The translations under genes were made by a program, and so were the position numbers. From Scalesia atractyloides (taxonomy: Eukaryota > Streptophyta > Magnoliopsida > Asterales > Asteraceae): 64,000 bases of DNA. The notes beneath the pieces were generated by a model, which did no database searches, was not told the origin of the DNA, and saw nothing but the letters and a program-made list of their open reading frames with translations. How positions within the stretch are numbered: the first letter of the stretch is position 1; each line of letters opens with the position of its first letter. Below, piece after piece: positions 43,512-55,800 of the stretch. The stretch covers positions 47,380,869 through 47,444,868 of the forward strand of contig CAMTDV010000018.1 of NCBI GenBank assembly GCA_947069175.1, in the 5' to 3' direction.

Positions 43512-46175
43512 TGTCACACCCCGGCCCGCAGCGGAATAAGAGTCGGGGCATAATTGGGTTATCACCAAAGCTCATGACATTTACTAATATGTTTCATATT
43601 TAATAAAGTCAAAGTTACATTTCCAAATATCCAAACATGTTCATTCAATACAAAGAAAATAAACCAAACATAACAATCCCAACTCTAAATCGTTTTATTC
43701 TTCTAGTCCAAGTCCTATGTGTTCCTAGCTGCTGTTGGTTCACCTGTATCATGTGTAAAAATGGGGGTTTTTGGGTCAACATAAGTTGGCGAGTGAACCT
43801 TATTAGATAAACATTTATTAATGAATTTCTTGTTAGTTTATCAATGAAAAATTGTGCATAATCATAGATGAGCAAATGTAAATAATCAAGCAGTGGCAAA
43901 TAGCAGTCACATCCATAACATACAATAACATATGACAGCATACATTAACATACCAACAACATACGATAAATAACATAAATGAACTGTGCGATCAAGGCTC
44001 AATCAAACGGAGCCGATCGTATTGCATGTACTGAAAATGAAAATGTCTGTGCGATCAAGGCTCAATCAAACGGAGCGGATCGTATGTGGGCACGCCAGGT
44101 TCAACCTCATAATGAAATGGGGAACATGCTCAACGCTCATAATGTAATGGGGAGCGGCGGCCTATGAAATTGCATGTACTGAAAATAATAAATTGCATCC
44201 AACAATAACTACACAACAGAAACAAACTGAATACACAAGTTCATGATATGATGTATGCACAATGGTTTAAGTATAATATATATATTAAGACACATGATAC
44301 ACCCAAAACGTGATTAAACGGGGAATTTGTAAAGATTCACTCACATTGGGTGCGTTGGATTGGAGATGGTGAGATGCGCACGAATTAGATGAGCGGAACA
44401 ACGAGAAATACTAACCTAAATAATAACGGAAAAATATATTAAATGAGTGGATTTTATTAAGGATTTTAATGAAATTTTAGATATATTTTTGTGAGTTTAA
44501 GGCTATTTTCTATCTTTAAAAATGTTATTTTTAAGTATTTTTAATTGATTTTTAAATTAAATTAAATAAATAAAAATATAAAAAAAATTGTTTATTTTGC
44601 GTTGACCGTTGACCTGTTGACTTGTTGACCGGTTCGGTCAGGGGCATGGTTTGCGCTGGGTGAGGCTCGAACCCGAGACCTCTCGTACGCGTGCACGCAG
44701 CTCTACCAACTGAGCTACGTGTCTAACCCGAAATAATCTTGTTTTTAATTATATTTATACACTTATTCAGTTTAACCGAAATTCTTTTAATTGTAAAAAC
44801 ATTTTAATTCAACACTCGGTGCTAGTGACGGGTTTCGAACGCGCGACGTATGGCTTAATGTTGAACACAGTCCACCGCTGGACTGTGTGTCTAACCTAGT
44901 TATTATCTCGGTTTTTATTATAATTAACAACTAACTGAGTTAACCTGGTTTAGTTTTTAAACAAAAAGGCATTTTATTATATAAGGAGTGCGTATAGCAG
45001 GAATCGAACTCGGGACATGCGTATGTATTTTGCACACAGTCCACCGCTGGACTGTGTGTCTAACCCGTTCATTTTACTAGTTTTAAATATACTTATAACT
45101 TAATTAGCTTCGTCTTCTTCATTCAAATTACAGTCAACTGCTTTACTAACCTGTTCCTTGTTTTTACGATTTACAAACATTATTAAAGCTTAAATGAAAT
45201 GGCAGAGACGGTAATTAGAGGTGAACATACCGATGAACGGTTTATTTCAGATTTCCGGCAAAGTGTCGGTCCCTGTTTTTATGCTCTTCAACTGAACAAA
45301 ATAATTAACTGTTTTGATTAGTCAATTGTGGAATTGAAATGATAAACAAACGTTAACGATGTGTTTGAAGGTCCTTACCGTTTCACAGACGGAAATATAG
45401 ACTTTCAGGGGAGTTCCGGCGAACTGGAATTAGTTGAATATAGCGCCTGAGTTCGATTTCAATTGAGAGGTTTAAGTTAGAAATAGTCTAATAATTGTTG
45501 AACTACAACGAATACTGAAAGATTTTACCGTTTGAGGATGAATACGGTTTTCCGGCGACTTTTGCAGAAAATTCCGGCGAGCTGTTTTAAACGTTCTGAT
45601 GGTCTGAAAATGTGACGAAAGTGAAATGGGATGCTGGTATGATATTTCTGAGTCGCGAGAGTGATCTTGGGTTGAAGTATTCTGGATTTGATTACTTTTT
45701 GGTTATGAAGACCGATAATGATGAGACTTGATGCTCAATCAATTCTGAATTGATTAAAGACATCGGTTCATCGGTTATGAACGTGAATACGCGAGAAATC
45801 AAACGATTTGACGATTGATTTGCCGATTTCCGTTTCTCAGTTGGCGAAACCGGTTTAACCTAGTCTGTATATAAATCTCATTTGTTTCCTAGAGATAATA
45901 GAAAACACAAAGTGGCGGAGTGGTGATGTGAGTGTGTGTTAAGGCGTTGGAGTTGTTCTTGGCTGACCCGGGTTCGAGTCCCGGCAGCAACATAATTTTT
46001 TTATTTACTTTGTTTTAACTTTTTATCAAATATAATTTTTATAGTTCAGTTTATTTATTAATTATGTATCGTTTTAAATCAAAATAATCATAAATATTCA
46101 ACGTAACTTTTATAACTTGATATTCGATTACAAAACGGAGCGGGTTTTGAAAACCCGATTTTTACAAATATTACA
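43512..46175 (-). repeat. Element D 5' LTR (2664 bp)
   Basis: Nearly identical to 35331-38002. It includes the four tRNA-like modules (about 44653-44730, 44819-44900, 44988-45067, 45910-45991) and a four-core W-box cluster. The differences are mostly transitions plus a lost GTTGACC unit. The 62-codon ORF duplicated in both LTRs (35798 and 43979) is noncoding repeat text. Confidence 0.95.
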
Positions 46176-46180
46176 GATTT
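46176..46180. repeat. Right target duplication GATTT of element D
   Basis: Identical to 35326-35330. Gag-linker sequence of element E resumes here. Confidence 0.93.
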
Positions 46181-48086
46181 TCTCAAAAATTTTTTAATTT
46201 TTCTTTTTCAACCACTTGTGATTTCAAAAACGTCAAAGATTATGACTTTCTAGATAAGTTAAATCATCATGTAGCTCCATTATCCAGATTTGATTTTGAC
46301 AAGCGGATCTTTTGGAACTCCTACACACAAAGCAACTATTTGAATAAGGAAACCCAAACCTTTTGGTTTTGGCTTTGACATGATAAGCATCATAACCATA
46401 TTCGAACTTTTCATCGTATTCAAAATCATCATCAAACATTTCGTCCAATGTCGATTCCGAAAACATTTTGACTTTTTCTTTATTCGTTAGTTTGATTACT
46501 GACTCGATTAATTTGACATTTTCAGTTTTATCAGCAACAAACTTTGGTTTTTCTGATGATTAAAGGCTTTTCTTAGCAACCCGTGATTTGTAGCTTGCTT
46601 CTCGCTTTCTGATATAGAATCTAGAATCTTTGTTTTCATTAAATCTTGAAGTTTCACCTTTTTCAAAACATGAGTTTTCAAACCTTGAACTCGTTTTAGG
46701 TTTCACTTCTTGTTTAGATTCATAGTTTCTATTTGACTCTTTAACAGATTTTACAATCTCTGCTTGTTTTTGCTTTTCTTCTTTTGATTCGGTTTTCATC
46801 GTGGAATTACAAGCTTTAGGTTCAGACATTTGCGAGCAATATGTCCAACAGTATTGCATTTAAAGCAAGTCAGTTATCAGAAACATTTCCACTAGTGGGT
46901 TTTACTCCACTTGTGAACTTGGTCTTAGCCTTATCCCGAAGTTCTTTCTCCTTTTTGAATTCATCATTCAATTTCTTACCAATCATACCTTCTTCTTGAA
47001 CCGTATTCGTCCAATACACAAACTTCATGTGTTTACCTTTGTATTCATGAAATGACCACTTCTGGTTCCTTCTTGGCTCATCTTCATTTTCCTTCAAACC
47101 CAATCCAACACTCCTGTTCTCAGGAAAATCACCACCAAACTTTCGATAATTGTTAGCATTCCTTTTGAGTTTTGAGTAAAATCTTTTCTTATTTTTCTCA
47201 AGATCATCTGATGAAACTTCTATAAGTTTGAAAAATTTATCAAGTTGATCCTCTTTCACGTTCCGAATCGGAAAACTATCATCAAAGTATAATCTATCAG
47301 ATTCCTTAATCTTTTACATGACAAAATTAGAATCATCACTTAGATCATCTTCAGATTGTGATTTCGAGTCGTTCGAACTTGATTTGGCGCTTTCAGAGCT
47401 GCCGTTATCAGAATCATTTCCCAACACATTTTTAACCACATTTTTTATCACCGCTTCATTGTCATCATTTAATTTTGTAAAGTCTACGTCAATATTCTCA
47501 GGCAATTTATTTTTCTTTTCTGACAAAATAAGTAAATTAAATGCCTTTTCAATCTCATCATCTTTTTTGCAGGAATAACTTGCAAGAAGTGGTGGAGGAA
47601 CACTTTCGTATTCTTTACACTTTGATTTATCACCATTTTCCACCGATTTAATCGTAGGTAAAATGTTATCAATGACATACGCGTTTGTGGTGTAGCTCTT
47701 TAGAAGCTGTCTTACCCGTTCCATTTCAATTTTCATGCCATGAAGCTCACGTTTTGTCTCAGCAATAGTGTTAATGTACATGTTAATTGCCTTTTGTTTC
47801 TCAATTACTGTAGCATTTAACATTTGTACATTATCGTTAAGCTCACTATTAGCATGTTCAACATATTTATATTTGCTTGATATTTTCTCATAAGCTTCTT
47901 TTATGGTTCTATAATCATAACGAAAGTTTTCGTTGTGTACAGTCAATTCTCTTATGACTTTGACTTTATCAAGACATGGTTCACAAGGATTTGCGCACTT
48001 TGTGCAAGGTTTTTCAACCTCCACAACTTTCACAACCTCCTTTTCAGGTATACTTACCTTAGCGTTTACCTTTTCAGCCTTTGATT
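46181..48086 (-). pseudogene. E gag C-terminal extension: coiled coil, Ser/Asp-rich and Lys-rich linker (broken)
   Basis: Segments 48090-47314, 47259-46870, 46859-46560 and 46466-46233 read in one sense with frame changes and stops. The first has a CTKCANPCEPC cluster, a long predicted coiled coil (about residues 40-150, heptad-like with VEHANSELNDNV and KRELHGMKIEMERV) and a Ser/Asp-rich tail. The rest is Lys/Glu-rich and ends in an acidic SESTLDEMFDDDFEYDEK segment. Unusually long gag proteins with coiled coils are typical of Sireviruses, where gag can recruit host partners. A second knuckle expected near 46810-46870 is degraded. Confidence 0.75.
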
Positions 48087-49679
48087 TCAATGCTTCTTGT
48101 TTTCTGCGTCACAAGGAGCTAATTCTTCTTCCTCAGCTCTCTGCCTATAACCTTCCAGAATGGCACTTTCCAAAGCAGCATCAACATATAATGTATCAGA
48201 TTCATCCACTAACTCTGCTATCATAGCAACACCAGTTTTCTTTCTGATGTATCTGTTCCAGTCAAAACCATCTTCTTCATGATTAGCAATAAGTGCTTGT
48301 TCGGTTTTCTTTGCAGACTTATCTTCAACTTCGACTTGTGTTCTTTTTGGATATGGTTTGTATTGAAGAGCTTTCTTGTAGTACTCATTGTTGCTGCCGA
48401 AAGGATTTTGGTTTCCACTTGCTTCTTGATTGTTACATTCTCGTTTGAAGTGCCCTTTTTGTCGACACCTGAAGCATGTGACTTTAGACTTGTCAAATCC
48501 AAGCTTGTTACTTGAATTACCAATATCCCTTCCAGTGAGTGCCACAAATTTAGAAACTCTTCTGATGATGGATGCAAGGCTCAATTTGATATCCATCAGT
48601 TCCAACTCTTCTTTGTCCACCGGATCATAATCTTCGGCGGTCATCTCTGGATTACCGATCTTTCCAGCAATGAGACTTTCATATGATTCGAGAACGGTAG
48701 CAAGAAGTGCTATGTGCTGTTTAGCCACTTTTTCTGGAAATACATTCTTTAAATCAACTGCTATGTTGCACTAGAAAAATATTTGAATCAGAACTGGTTT
48801 CATATGTCTGATTTTGGAATGTTGAGCTTGAACTAGCACTAGTATATCCAACATATGGAAGGCTTTGACTTGGAGAAGAATTTGTATTTGCACTAAATGC
48901 TGTTTGGATTTTCGGGCTTTGAATCGGAGTATCTGGAATACCTCCTTTGTAATAGATACCGACATCTTGAACAACATTAGCATTCTTAGATTTTGCAATC
49001 TTCATCAATTCCATTTCATGTCCTTCCAATTTGTCTATGAAAGATGACAACTTGAAATGTCTCTAAGATGGACTATTCTTCAGAATCGTCAGATATGTTG
49101 TCCATTCTCCTTCTGGAAGTGCATCAGCCAACTTCTCGATTTGCTCTTCATTAGATCTTTTGATATCATGTCTCCGCATCTGGACCATGAGGTGACAGTG
49201 TCTATCGATCATCTGCTTCATTTTTTCACCTTTAATCATCGTGAAGATCTCGAATTCTTTCTTGATTAAAGCCTTTTTGCTTTTGATCATTTCATCACTT
49301 CCTTTGAATTTTTCACAAAGAGAATTCCATAATTCTTGCGAAGTGTCATATTCTGATAATAATTTCAAGATGTCTTCCTTTACTGATTGTTGTATCAAGC
49401 TGATCATTTTCTTCTCAGCAACATAATTGTCTTTGTCAGTATTTGAAACATTGTTCAGCGGAAGATCTTGATCACGTTCATCCTTTGGCCATTTGTAACC
49501 ATCCTCAACTGCAACCAGCAGTTGAATTGATTTGCTTGTATCCAATTCACAAACTTTTCCTTCCAACCTTCTAATTCATCCATGCTCATAAGCTTTGGCG
49601 GTTTCGACGTAGTACCCATTTCATTGTCGATATTCATTTGATTTGCCGCAAGAACATTAGCATTTGAAAAAGAAGCCAT
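48087..49679 (-). pseudogene. E gag, N-terminal domain and zinc knuckle (broken)
   Basis: The ATG at 49679-49677 opens MASFSNANVL. The copia gag (UBN2-like) region follows: WKEKFVNWIQ, then, after a frameshift between about 49500 and 49566, SQELWNSLCEKFKGSDEM and MIDRHCHLMVQMRRHDI. A TAG near 49065-49063 and a break near 48730-48754 interrupt it. The last segment (48728-48087) has the CCHC knuckle CFRCRQKGHFKREC. A 5' LTR, primer site and leader lie directly upstream. Gag would build the particle and bind element RNA. No copy in this window is intact. Confidence 0.85.
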
Positions 49680-50366
49680 TTGAGAGATGAACACGTCGTG
49701 GAAATCTTCAATTTTGTCAATCTGAAGACTTATCTGAGAATACGATAAAAAACACACAAAATTTGATTAGAAACAGACAAGTTCGGTCGAACTTATACGA
49801 CAAAATTCAAATTTTATCACAAGTTCGGTCGAACTTGATATGAATTTTGAGAAAAATTACACATCGAGCGGACTTGTAAAAAGATCTCAAGAAACAAGTA
49901 AGTTCGGTCGAACTTATGTGAATTATCAAGACTATTCTCAACTTCGGGCAAACTTGTGGCAAAAATTCAATGAAATTTGATCAAGTTCGGTCGAACTTGA
50001 CCAAAAATACCAGAATTTCTTTCAAGTTCGGTCGAACTTGTAACAAAAATCTTGAAAAATCTATCAAGTTTGGTCGAACTTGACTAAAAACACTAAAGTT
50101 TTACTCAAGTTCTGTCGAACTTGATGTTTAGTTTGGCGGAAACTTGTTTCCAAAAAATGGTTTTTTCAACTTTTTGATATCAAAACGTTTGAATTTGATG
50201 TCCAAACTCTCCGAGGTTTATCACAACTGTATTTTACATGACATATTCAATTTTTAACTGATTTTGTCCATGAAATCATCAAATATGTGAAAATGTTAAG
50301 AAAAATGATAGAATGAAGATGAAATAGAGAAATTCTTGTCTTGATTCCAGCAAATTTAGGTATCCA
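49680..50366 (-). promoter_or_regulatory. E leader with phased palindrome array
   Basis: Between the primer site and gag, eight near-perfect 18-bp palindromes of the type CAAGTTCGGTCGAACTTG start at 49778, 49820, 49899, 49939, 49982, 50023, 50065 and 50106. A ninth, decayed one lies near 49858. Spacing is 40-43 bp with one double interval. Upstream of the array the leader is AT-rich and featureless. Confidence 0.85.
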
Positions 50367-50379
50367 GGCTCTGATACCA
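50367..50379 (-). promoter_or_regulatory. E primer binding site (initiator tRNA-Met)
   Basis: Minus strand TGGTATCAGAGCC, two bases from the LTR end at 50382. Confidence 0.9.
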
Positions 50380-50381
50380 CT

Positions 50382-50782
50382 TGTAGGACCGATCCTCGAT
50401 GTTAAGGAACCTAAATTTGATATCTAACGTCTATAATAGCGGAAATATTACGTCGTGTTTACCAATAGACAAGAATTAATCAGTTTAACATCAGTTTTAT
50501 TGATTACACGTCAAGAGTACACACTGACAGAGCTTCGCCTCCAAAATGCCAAAGTTACAAATGAGAGAGGCTAGCTAGATATTTATAGATATGCAAGTTC
50601 GCCTGTGGGAGACCTAAGTTTGCCCGAACTTGCCTTAGGAAGTTCGGCCAAACTTGTCTTTACATGAAAATCATGGGTGAACTTGTATCAACATTACATA
50701 AATACTCCGTACAGCTAGCCTATTCAGCTCTATTCTATACAAACTCGATATAAGACTAAGACATACAAATTATGCACCAACA
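50382..50782 (-). repeat. E 5' LTR (401 bp)
   Basis: TGTAGGACCGATCC to ATGCACCAACA. A minus-strand TATA box TATAAATAT lies at 50587-50579, with palindromic half-sites (AAGTTCGGCCAAACTT near 50640, AAGTTTGCCCGAACTT near 50616) just upstream of it in U3. It is followed by ATCAA at 50783, the right target duplication. Confidence 0.88.
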
Positions 50783-52425
50783 ATCAACATTTCAAACTTT
50801 AATCTTTACTTCAATCTTTTCAAAAACTTTAGATGATTCAAGTTCAAATTAATGACCTTGAATACAATTTACATTTAAGTCCTTCAACTTTCACATCTTT
50901 ATTATTTGATTTGTAAAAATCCACTTAGTTGGTCAAGTCCAAGTTAATGACCTTGATTAACCAAATAAATCAATCCGAGTCCAAATTAATGACCTCAGTT
51001 TGAAAAACCGTTATGAACATCTGATTTTAAAAGTTTCAAATTAATGAACTTTTAAACATTCATTAGATTTTCTTACCAGACTTCGAAGATCCGTTCTCCA
51101 ACATTGGCTCGTTGAAAACAATGTAGAAACAAAATCTTTTTGTATTTTAGAAAGTTTATGCTAAAACACACTGAAAATCTTTTTGGTTTTATTTTGAAAA
51201 GCAAGTAAAGTATTTACAGAACTTTTAACAAGTAAAGTAAACTATATATAAACATATTTACAGACATATTTTTGTGAATTCGTATGTAAGGATCATATCA
51301 GTTTGTTTACGACATATCACCAGTACCGTTGACCTTTTTGAGACTTTAAGTTGTAAACTCGTTTACCTAGATTGTTGATATGTTTGTCCACTTAAACTTT
51401 ATCACGTTTCTCAACTATTCCAAGATATGTTAAGGTATGAATTATGAAAACTTGACTTAACTGTGTTTCCCACCTCTTGAATATACTCACGAATCCAGAT
51501 TCCATGGATTTCATCTTACAGGTGAATATAGCGTAATTGATATCTGTATCTGGGTTGTGTGAGACCTTGAGAGCTCAGGTTAGTACTACCGTACAGACAA
51601 AGAGATGAAGGCTCGTCTTTAAGGTGTGTTCCACTTAAGGAATCTTTTAAACATTGCAAATGATTAGATCTTTTGATTCTTTTCAAATTTTGCATGCTAA
51701 TTTGGGGTTTTTTAGCAAAAGCATTATAGAAGTTCAAGGCTATTGCTTCCGTAAAATCAGAAGAACTTGTATAATACCCTAGATATCAGCTATCTATAAA
51801 GACCTCGTATCTCAGAATCAAGCAACCCTTCAATCGAAATTTCGGAGTACTTAGTCCATATATCCAAGATGTGTTAATCCACAAGATTAAGCAGTTGTAA
51901 AATTTAGTTTATATCCCGGGAAAAACAATTTACTGAACGTTAAAGTCTATCGACACATCCACAGTAAGACTTGTTTATCACTTTTAAACTTTACAATTCT
52001 TTAGCATACTATGATAGTCCACTGATGTACTATCATTTCCTTTTTGACACTGAATTCTTTTTGTCTTTTTTAATTTTTTCAATTTTCAACTTTTTCATAT
52101 GTTTTTTATTTTTCTAAAAATTTTCAAATTTTCTTACTCCCCCTATAATCAAAAACATATATTTGGATTTTAGATTTTTAAGAAATAACATTCTAAAAAG
52201 ACAACAAACCAATGAGAATCACGAGAACTCGTCATCCGATCCTTTTGATTTCATTTTCTGCATCATCACCTGTTAGCATAACAAACCATTTAACTTTGAT
52301 AACATCAACTAGTAGAAACCACTTTGTAGGAATCACTTGTAGGAAATTAAATTTTAAATGATTTTTGAATATAGCAATCAGTGTTCTATTTAACGGTGTG
52401 GATTTTCACAAATTTTTAAACATTC
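50783..52425 (-). mobile_element. Element I internal region, continued
   Basis: It resumes element I after the ATCAA duplication. 50790-52060 is the noncoding pol-to-LTR region corresponding to J and F, with the conserved block at 51561-51650. 52060-52400 is the pol C-terminal remnant with the same GGTGTGGATTTT junction as in J and E. Element F is inserted 20 bp or so beyond the junction, with candidate duplication CATTC (52421-52425). No coding frame survives. Confidence 0.7.
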
Positions 52426-52805
52426 TGTAGGACCGATCCTCGATGATTAGGAACCTAAATTTGATATCTAACGTCCATAATAGCGGAAATATTACGTCGT
52501 GTTTACCAATAGACAAGATTTAATCAGTTAATCGTCAGTTTTATAAATCAAACGTTCTGGTTACAAACTGACAGAGCTTCGCCTCTGAAATGCCAAAGTT
52601 ACATATGAAGTAGGTTAGCTAGGTATTTACACTATTGCAAGTTCGCCCCTAAGAGACTCAAGCAAGTTCGGCCGAACTTGGCTATACATGAAGTTATGGG
52701 CGAACTTGGCTAAACTATACATAAATACTTCATGTACCTAGCCTATTCAGCTCTATACAATACAGACTCGATATAAGACTAAGACATAGACATTATGCAC
52801 CAACA
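52426..52805 (-). repeat. F 3' LTR (380 bp)
   Basis: TGTAGGACCGATCC to ATGCACCAACA, with the perfect palindrome CAAGTTCGGCCGAACTTG at 52663-52680 and a weak TATA region near 52623. It is followed by the minus-strand purine tract AAGGGGGAGTC. Confidence 0.9.
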
Positions 52806-52870
52806 GACTCCCCCTTGGATATCGTCTTCATCTTTTATCACTCTTCAAAAACTATGTCTTCTTATAAACA

Positions 52871-55800
52871 TTAACGTACCCATTCGAAGAAGTTATTAAA
52901 CGCCTTTCTTCGTCTTTCTTGTTTCAGATCCGGCGTCTGGTCTGTAGGAGGCACTTTGTTCATGTGTTGAAACCTCTTGATACTTGCCTTCCTTGTTCTT
53001 TCATGAATTGCTTTTAGACGCTTCTCCTCCTTTAAAAATTCGACTCTTTCTAGATCCCTCCAGCTCGTCTGCCACATCTTTCCAGAATTGACTTCGTGTG
53101 CATAGCAAACGTTAACAACTTTCTGATACTACATCGCCTGTACCTTTTCTCTTTCTTCAAAAACAATCTTGCTGTAGAAAAGGCATTTTATATCTTCTCT
53201 CGAGCAGTTAACCAACCATATAGGGTCTAGAATCCTTATCGTCCTCCACAAACCTCTCATACCCTGATGACCCATCACTTCAACTTGTTCCTTAGCAATA
53301 TCCAGATGATCTTCAAATTTAAACACGATCACCGCTTCGCAAGTAGCTGAATCTATCTGCCACCACTTGAATAAAGGATAGAAGTTCTGTTTGATCGGCA
53401 TAAGTGGCATATTCCTCATGGCTCTAGGTCGTTTCATAATTAACGTTATGTCCTTTTCCCCTGTAACCTTATTGATCTTAACCGTTCGTCCTGGAATAAA
53501 CGGCTTCCAGTATTTCCAACCTTTAACAGCTTCGTACTTAATCATCTTCCACAACAAGTGATCTATTGTCTTCATATGATAAGTAACAATCTCTGTTTGT
53601 ACTAACTCTTCCATATCCCAGTACGGCAATGTTTAAAATCAGCAAGATATTTGAAGTATTGCACTCCAAATTCCCTTTTGATTGCATATATGTTGAGCTC
53701 TTTAAACCATCCCCAACTCAGTATATCTCCCAAAGAAACATCTTTATCTCTGGTGAAGAATGCTAGTGGACGTCGAAACTTACGTCCACATGGCATCTCC
53801 CTGAACCAGGACTTTTTCGCTTCAGCTATCTCTTCTTTGGTCATCGGCTTAGGAATCTTTCCTTCTCATAACGCTTCGACAATCTTATCTTTAATCATAT
53901 CTTCATCAAGTTGTTTGTACATCTTTTCAAACGTAGGAAAACTTTCTGAATTTTGACCGACGTACTTAGCTTGTTGATCTGATTCATCATCTGAGGACCA
54001 ATCTTCAACTATCACTCGATTGTACTCATCAGCTTCAAACCTTCTCTCATACTAATACTCTTTTGGTTCAAATGTGTTAACATTCATAACTTCCTCAAAA
54101 AGAAACTCTAAGTTCTCAGCTTCAACTAGTCTCGCCAAATCTTCTTTTGTGTAATTATGTACAAACTCACCTTCTTCCACATTGTGTTCCAACATTAACA
54201 TTAAAGGCTTCGCAGGAGTAGCAGCAACTGGCTTTGCAAAACGATCAACATTTGCCATATCTATATCATCATCAGTTGGCCCTTTCTGCCCTGACTCCCC
54301 CTGACTTTTATCTTCCATTTCATTTGATTCATGGTCCATTAGGGCAGTAAAATCAAAATAATCAGAGATTTTGGCTTTAGAAACTCTAATACCAACATTA
54401 CCTTGATCATCGTCACCAACATTCAAATCCTCTATCCCCTCTTCCTCTTCTTCTTCATCCTTATCTTCCTTTTCAGCTTCATCATCGTCTTTTTATTCAG
54501 TAACAATGATAGAATTGGAAGGCTTGACAGATTCATCAACCTTTTGGATATCAGACTCAGAAGCTTTTAAAATATCTTCAACTGGTTTCTCAGGAACATC
54601 AGAAGACTTCTCAGCAGTCTTAGAAGATTTAGGGGCTTCACCCTCAACATGCTTTCCTTTACCACTTTCAGCTAATTCTTTCTCAGCATGCTGTTTTGCT
54701 TGCTGACGATCCAGACGATCGTATTCAGCAATGAAATCAGTGTTCAGATTGTTTGCTAACACTTTCTGCAATCTGTTGAATATGCGATCATTCAATGCTT
54801 GGATAGTCTTTAGATCCGCAATCTCAGTCTGCAATTTCTCATTCGTGTCTTGCAAACTTTCAATTAGTGCTTTGAAATACTCCCTTTCATTCTCTAACAC
54901 CTTCACTTTGTCGTCAAGTAATTCTTTTTCGACCTCGCTTGATTCACCTTCTTAACAAGGTCGAGCTTTTCAACCTCATTATGTGCAACTTTCTCTTCTA
55001 ACGCCTTCACGCGCTTCTCTAGCATCTCAAAATTGGATTCTGGGAAACACTCATCCAAGTCTTCGAGACTGATTGGACCGTGTGGCATATCACCAAGCAG
55101 ATTTCCCTTTGGTATCTTTGGCGTCAAATCTTTAGGTGTTGCAGGTTTCGGTGTTGACTTCTTAGGAGTAGAACTTTCAATATTTGAAGTCGTCAGAGCA
55201 ACAGGTGATTGGATGACAGGAACTTCAATAAAATCAGACACATGAGGTTCTTGTGTAACTCCTGGCCTTTCAGTTTCAGCATGAACAATAACAGGAGGTT
55301 CTTGTGGAGGAGGTTCTTATGTGACTCCTTTCTCCTGAGCACCAGAAGGTTCTTGTGGGGCTTCTGTGCTTTTCAACTTGCATTTGTACCTCTTGCTCAC
55401 AGCTTTCTGAGCTTTCTTTGCTTTTCTCTTTCCTTTGGTCTGAGGTGACCCTGTAGTCTTCTTTGAGATTTCGATTGCTGGAGACTTTGTACGCTTAGAC
55501 TTTTTCTTCGGTCTCTCCTCGTCAGACTCTTTTTCAGTGTTAGAATCAAAATCTGCATCCAACTCTCTTTCCTTTTCTGCTCTAATCTCTGCCTCAGTCT
55601 TTTCTGGCTCTTTAGCAGGAATTTCTTTATCAGAATCATCTTCATTTTCAGAAGTAGCAGATATAACACCATCTTGAGTCGTTTTCACAGTTTCTTGACT
55701 CTCAATAACAATTGTAGCACTCGATCCAGCAACTGCTTCAACATTTTCAGGTTCTTCTTCATCAACGAGCATCGTTTCTACTTTCTTAGCTGCTTGCTTT

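Larger units (their letters stand above)
35331..46175 (-). mobile_element. Element D: full-length Ty3/gypsy retrotransposon (10.85 kb)
   Basis: Complete from TG to CA: 3' LTR 35331-38002, purine tract, pol and gag on the minus strand, leader, primer site 43496-43508, 5' LTR 43512-46175, flanked by GATTT. By eye the LTRs differ at about 30 substitutions plus a few small indels, a little over 1 percent. That suggests insertion roughly half a million years ago if 1.3e-8 substitutions per site per year applies. It is the youngest datable element here. The C-terminus of pol (VRVRWESKRGPEF-TWERED type) fits the Tekay/Del chromovirus group. Gag-pol has at least three stops and three frameshifts. Confidence 0.95.
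28415..50782 (-). mobile_element. Element E: Sirevirus split by solo LTR N and element D
   Basis: Minus strand: 5' LTR 50382-50782, primer site, leader with palindrome array, long gag (49679 down to 46181), then, after element D, a deleted pol (only its C-terminus remains), then the accessory ORF (34986-34648 and 31558-28728, split by N), purine tract and 3' LTR (28415-28663). Both LTRs belong to one subfamily, distinct from I and J. ATCAA flanks the right end (50783-50787). The matching copy on the left lies at 25331, beyond segment J. Confidence 0.75.

Noticed and set aside
49778..50123. Regularly spaced palindromes resembling a CRISPR array
   Set aside because: Repeats are 18-bp imperfect palindromes in a plant retrotransposon leader, with AT-rich related spacers and no cas genes.
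25336..50782. One single insertion with J's LTR and E's LTR as its pair
   Set aside because: The two LTRs belong to clearly different subfamilies, so they cannot be copies made in one reverse-transcription event despite the shared ATCAA flank.
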